44,278 bases of DNA from JARROD01 sp037384225 (GTDB lineage Bacteria > Pseudomonadota > Gammaproteobacteria > Pseudomonadales > Cellvibrionaceae), in assembly GCA_037384225.1 (NCBI GenBank), contig JARROD010000062.1:1-44278 (forward strand), given 5' to 3'. Under the pieces are notes generated by a model. That model ran no database searches. It saw only the letters and a program-made list of their open reading frames with translations, and was not told the DNA's origin. The translations under genes and the position numbers were made by a program. Shown here in pieces: positions 41,946 to 44,278 of this stretch. How positions within the stretch are numbered: position 1 is the stretch's first letter; each line of letters begins with the position of its first letter.

Positions 41946-42287
41946 CGTGGCATTTTCGCTTGCCGGAACTGCAACTGGTTCGTGGTAATCTTTGAGCGCA
42001 TTTTTGAGGTTGGCAAAAACAGCCCTTCCTGGCTTTCCCTTCTAGGCATTTAACTGCAGTTGCATTATTGGTTTGCAACATTGGTGTTCGACCGGTCTTC
42101 CGCAGGTTAATCCATTCTGCCATACAATTTGTATTTTATCCGACCTATACTTTCGCTTGCGCAACGTTTCGCCTGTTCTACTATACCTAAATCTCAAACG
42201 CTTTGGGTATATTCCCGTGGTGTATGAATTTTTCAACCGTGAACGAATTGAGATTTTATCTGGTACATTGATATTGGAGGAATACAT
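41946..42287. other. ihfB-wzz intergenic region
   Basis: No gene was found. It contains the family C hairpin (42182-42211), and a TATACT hexamer at 42146-42151 that could be a -10 box without a convincing -35. Base composition becomes AT-richer here and stays so to the end of the window. Confidence 0.55.
42182..42211 (+). repeat. 30-bp hairpin element upstream of wzz-like gene (family C, copy 2)
   Basis: TATACCTAA (42182-42190) and TTGGGTATA (42203-42211) form a 9-bp stem with one T-G wobble. It is the same length as, and most bases match, the copy at 12570-12599 upstream of cheY. Confidence 0.75.
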
Positions 42288-43862
42288 TTGAATACGCTTT
42301 CCAAATCGCTCGATGTGAAAGAGGCAGTGCCGTTGAGGCAATATGAGGATGATTTTAGTCTGCTTGATATTATTCAGTCTATTGGAAAGATATGGAAGCA
42401 GTGGCTGGTTGCACTCGTGCTTGTTGCATTGGCATATATGGGTTATTCAGTAATACAGTATTTGAAAGTGAGCAAAGTTCCGGTTTATCGGAAGGTGATT
42501 GAATTTACTTTTCCGGGTGTCGAGAAAAGTCAGTATCCTAATGGAAGCCGCTTTTCACTGGAAGACCTCATTGCACCGGTGGTTGTCAATGAAGTATACG
42601 ATATCAATAATTTGCATGAGTACGGCATCAGTGTCGACCAGTTTCGCACGGCGCTTACGGTTGAGCCCTACGTGCCCCATTATTTTATGATTATTGAAAA
42701 GTATGACAGGCTACTTAATACCAAGAGGATTAAAACGCCGGAGTTGGAAAACCTTCAGGACCGTTTGCAGGCGGAGTTGTCAGTTGCCAGCAAAGGGGCG
42801 GCAGTTTTGTCTCTATACCTAAATAAAATCTCGTTGCCTGAGACGGTTGTGGAAAAAGTGGTAACTCAGATTCCGGAAGTCTGGGCGCGACGTTCCATAT
42901 GGGAAAAAGGTGTATTGAAGCTGAATATTAAACTCGCCACTTCCAAAGCCATCGACACAGATCTCTCGGGTCAAGTCGATTATATGCTAATCAGTGATTA
43001 TCTCACTCAAAAAACCGCTTTAGTGGATGGCAATATCGAAAAGCTCTTACAACTGGCAGACGCTGCCCTTATTGTGGATCAGAAATCGGGTCTCAGGCTC
43101 GCTGACATACAGCAGGAGCTTAATGATCTCAGGCGTTATGTGATTGATGAAGTTATGTCTCCCGTACGTTCTCTGGGTTTGTCGAGAAATCCGGATATGG
43201 CGCTGTACTACTACGAGGACAAAAGAAGAACTTTTCAAAGTAAGTTGGAACTACTGAAAAACCAAGCTGCCTTGGTGAAAAATGCTTTGGATAGATATAC
43301 GGCTAATAGCTGGGCTGAGCCGATTAGAGGTCGAAGTGTAGGTAACAACGGGACCGTTAATCAACAATTTAGTTCCGGTGCCATTGACAAAATAATTTCA
43401 CTTTCCAGCAACGTTAAAAGTGAAGAGTTTCGCCAGAAATTGAATCGTCAATGGCTGGATATTGAAATGCAGTATGCGCAGTTGAAACACGATATTGGCG
43501 AAACTGACCGCTTAATTGGTGCGTTGAAGAACAGTGGAAAAAACGTCGAAAAGGTTTCAATCAAAGAACAGTATTTAACCCGCGCTGAGGAAAAATTACC
43601 TGAAATATTGGAGCGGCTGAGAGAGTACCTCGATGTTACACATAGAATTTATCAGCAGGTAAGTATGGAAAATGTCGGCATAAATGATCGACTTTATCGC
43701 GCGTTGTCCAACAAGCCGTTCGTAAAGAAAACCAATTTCAGTATCAAGAAAAAATTGATGATACTTGCTGTGATGCTGTTTCTAACGTCGCTTGTAGTAG
43801 TGCCGATACTGATGATTCACAACGCGCTTCGTAAGCGGGTGGAGATCTCCGGTTATAATTAA
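42288..43862 (+). CDS. Wzz-like polysaccharide chain-length determinant or co-polymerase
   Basis: The 524-residue protein has a membrane helix at about residues 38-58, a long periplasmic, helix-rich domain, and a C-terminal helix at about residues 490-514 (KKKLMILAVMLFLTSLVVVPILM). This two-helix layout is that of Wzz/PCP co-polymerases, which set polysaccharide chain length, but it is longer than O-antigen Wzz and no kinase domain is present. The TTG start is supported by GGAGG at 42276-42280, seven bases upstream. In Pseudomonas a wzz gene also follows ihfB (himD). It is AT-richer than the genes before it. Confidence 0.75.
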   Translation: MNTLSKSLDVKEAVPLRQYEDDFSLLDIIQSIGKIWKQWLVALVLVALAYMGYSVIQYLKVSKVPVYRKVIEFTFPGVEKSQYPNGSRFSLEDLIAPVVVNEVYDINNLHEYGISVDQFRTALTVEPYVPHYFMIIEKYDRLLNTKRIKTPELENLQDRLQAELSVASKGAAVLSLYLNKISLPETVVEKVVTQIPEVWARRSIWEKGVLKLNIKLATSKAIDTDLSGQVDYMLISDYLTQKTALVDGNIEKLLQLADAALIVDQKSGLRLADIQQELNDLRRYVIDEVMSPVRSLGLSRNPDMALYYYEDKRRTFQSKLELLKNQAALVKNALDRYTANSWAEPIRGRSVGNNGTVNQQFSSGAIDKIISLSSNVKSEEFRQKLNRQWLDIEMQYAQLKHDIGETDRLIGALKNSGKNVEKVSIKEQYLTRAEEKLPEILERLREYLDVTHRIYQQVSMENVGINDRLYRALSNKPFVKKTNFSIKKKLMILAVMLFLTSLVVVPILMIHNALRKRVEISGYN

Positions 43863-43881
43863 CTAGTTTGCAGGTGTGGAA

Positions 43882-44278
43882 GTGAGAGAAGAAATTTCCA
43901 TAGAAATGAGTTTTCTTCTCTATTGTGTCCGTTCTTTTATTGAGCCGTGCTGCGGAGAGCGGCTAACTGCTTTTCCCGTGGAGCGTCTCGATTGGGAGTG
44001 TCTGATTGCCTTTGCTCAACGTCATCGATTGATACCAGTAATCTATAGTGTGCTGAGAAAATATAAAGTAAAGTGCCCGGACGTAACATGGAATAAGCTT
44101 CGAAATGCAAGAGCGAAAAGCATAAAGCGAAGTCTGTTACAGCTTGCAAAATTGAAAATAATATTGGAGGTTTTTAATGCACGGAAAATTGAGGTGGTTG
44201 TTCTTAAAGGGATGGTTTTAGCTCAGGAAGTTTATGGGGATATGGTAAATCGTGTTTCAAGCGATATTGACCTGTTGG
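43882..44278 (+). CDS. Nucleotidyltransferase-family protein (NTP_transf_5-like), truncated at the window edge
   Basis: The frame is open from GTG 43882 (or ATG 43906) to the window end, giving about 132 residues. It contains VVVLKGMVLAQEVYGD, followed by a basic gap and SDIDLL, a pattern typical of NTP_transf_5/DUF-type nucleotidyltransferase proteins found in capsule and exopolysaccharide loci. The 3' end and the catalytic core beyond the DID motif are missing. It follows the wzz-like gene by 19 bases, which supports a polysaccharide locus continuing downstream. Confidence 0.72.
   Translation, partial: MREEISIEMSFLLYCVRSFIEPCCGERLTAFPVERLDWECLIAFAQRHRLIPVIYSVLRKYKVKCPDVTWNKLRNARAKSIKRSLLQLAKLKIILEVFNARKIEVVVLKGMVLAQEVYGDMVNRVSSDIDLL

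Noticed and set aside
42060..42287. JUMPStart/ops element upstream of the polysaccharide locus
   Set aside because: No GGCGGTAGC-type ops sequence was found in the gap.

Overview
The window is chromosomal DNA from a motile, polarly flagellated gammaproteobacterium. Gene order and sequence resemble the Pseudomonas/Cellvibrionales side of the class: flhA-flhF-flhG-fliA-cheYZAB-motCD-parC-parP-cheW, ubiG-mupP-SDR, a tyrA-aroA fusion, and ihfB followed by a wzz-type gene. Placement to family (perhaps Cellvibrionaceae-like) is an inference from gene order only. No tRNA, rRNA, CRISPR array, transposase or prophage was seen.

Layout. (1) 1-22735, + strand: flagellar export, switch and chemotaxis genes. 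They start inside fliK and run fliLMNOPQR-flhB, flhA, flhF-flhG-fliA, cheY-cheZ-cheA-cheB-motC-motD, then a strong terminator, then parC-parP-cheW, a DUF2802 protein and a lipoprotein. Candidate sigma-54 promoters precede fliL and flhF (a weaker one precedes flhA), and a candidate sigma-28 promoter precedes parC. (2) 22785-26591, - strand: SDR, mupP, ubiG and an MTA/SAH-deaminase-family gene. (3) 26849-35185, + strand: gyrA-pheA-(tyrA-aroA), then cysD-cysN. (4) 35186-35979: a 0.8-kb non-coding stretch with a tandem repeat array, a GacA-box-like palindrome and a very likely CsrB/RsmZ-type regulatory RNA. (5) 35980-41945, + strand: a ComEA-like protein, pyrF, cmk, lapA, lapB, rpsA, ihfB. (6) 41946-44278: an AT-richer start of what looks like a surface-polysaccharide locus (wzz-like gene and a truncated nucleotidyltransferase-family gene).

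How the parts work together. Region 1 encodes most of the rotor switch (FliM/N), the export gate (FliOPQR, FlhAB), polar placement and number control (FlhF, FlhG), the late sigma factor FliA, the CheYZAB-W signalling core, the MotCD stator, and the ParC/ParP system that tethers chemoreceptor arrays to the pole. The RNA at about 35614-35866 would, if confirmed, sequester RsmA/CsrA under GacS/GacA control, a regulator that in relatives switches between motility and polysaccharide production; both kinds of genes lie in this window.

Most unusual points: the CsrB/RsmZ-like RNA with a 14-bp end-closing helix and an upstream GacA-like box; a family of short GTGACTGTC/GTGGGTGTC repeats in three separate intergenic regions; a palindromic 66-89 bp element present in two full copies plus a fragment built into a terminator; a 30-bp hairpin shared by the cheY and wzz upstream regions; a cheA gene split by a one-base shift in a C run; and a tyrA domain that has lost about 60 codons including its catalytic HPxxG region, in an operon that also lacks the usual serC and hisC. 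Whether the last two are real or assembly errors cannot be decided from the sequence.
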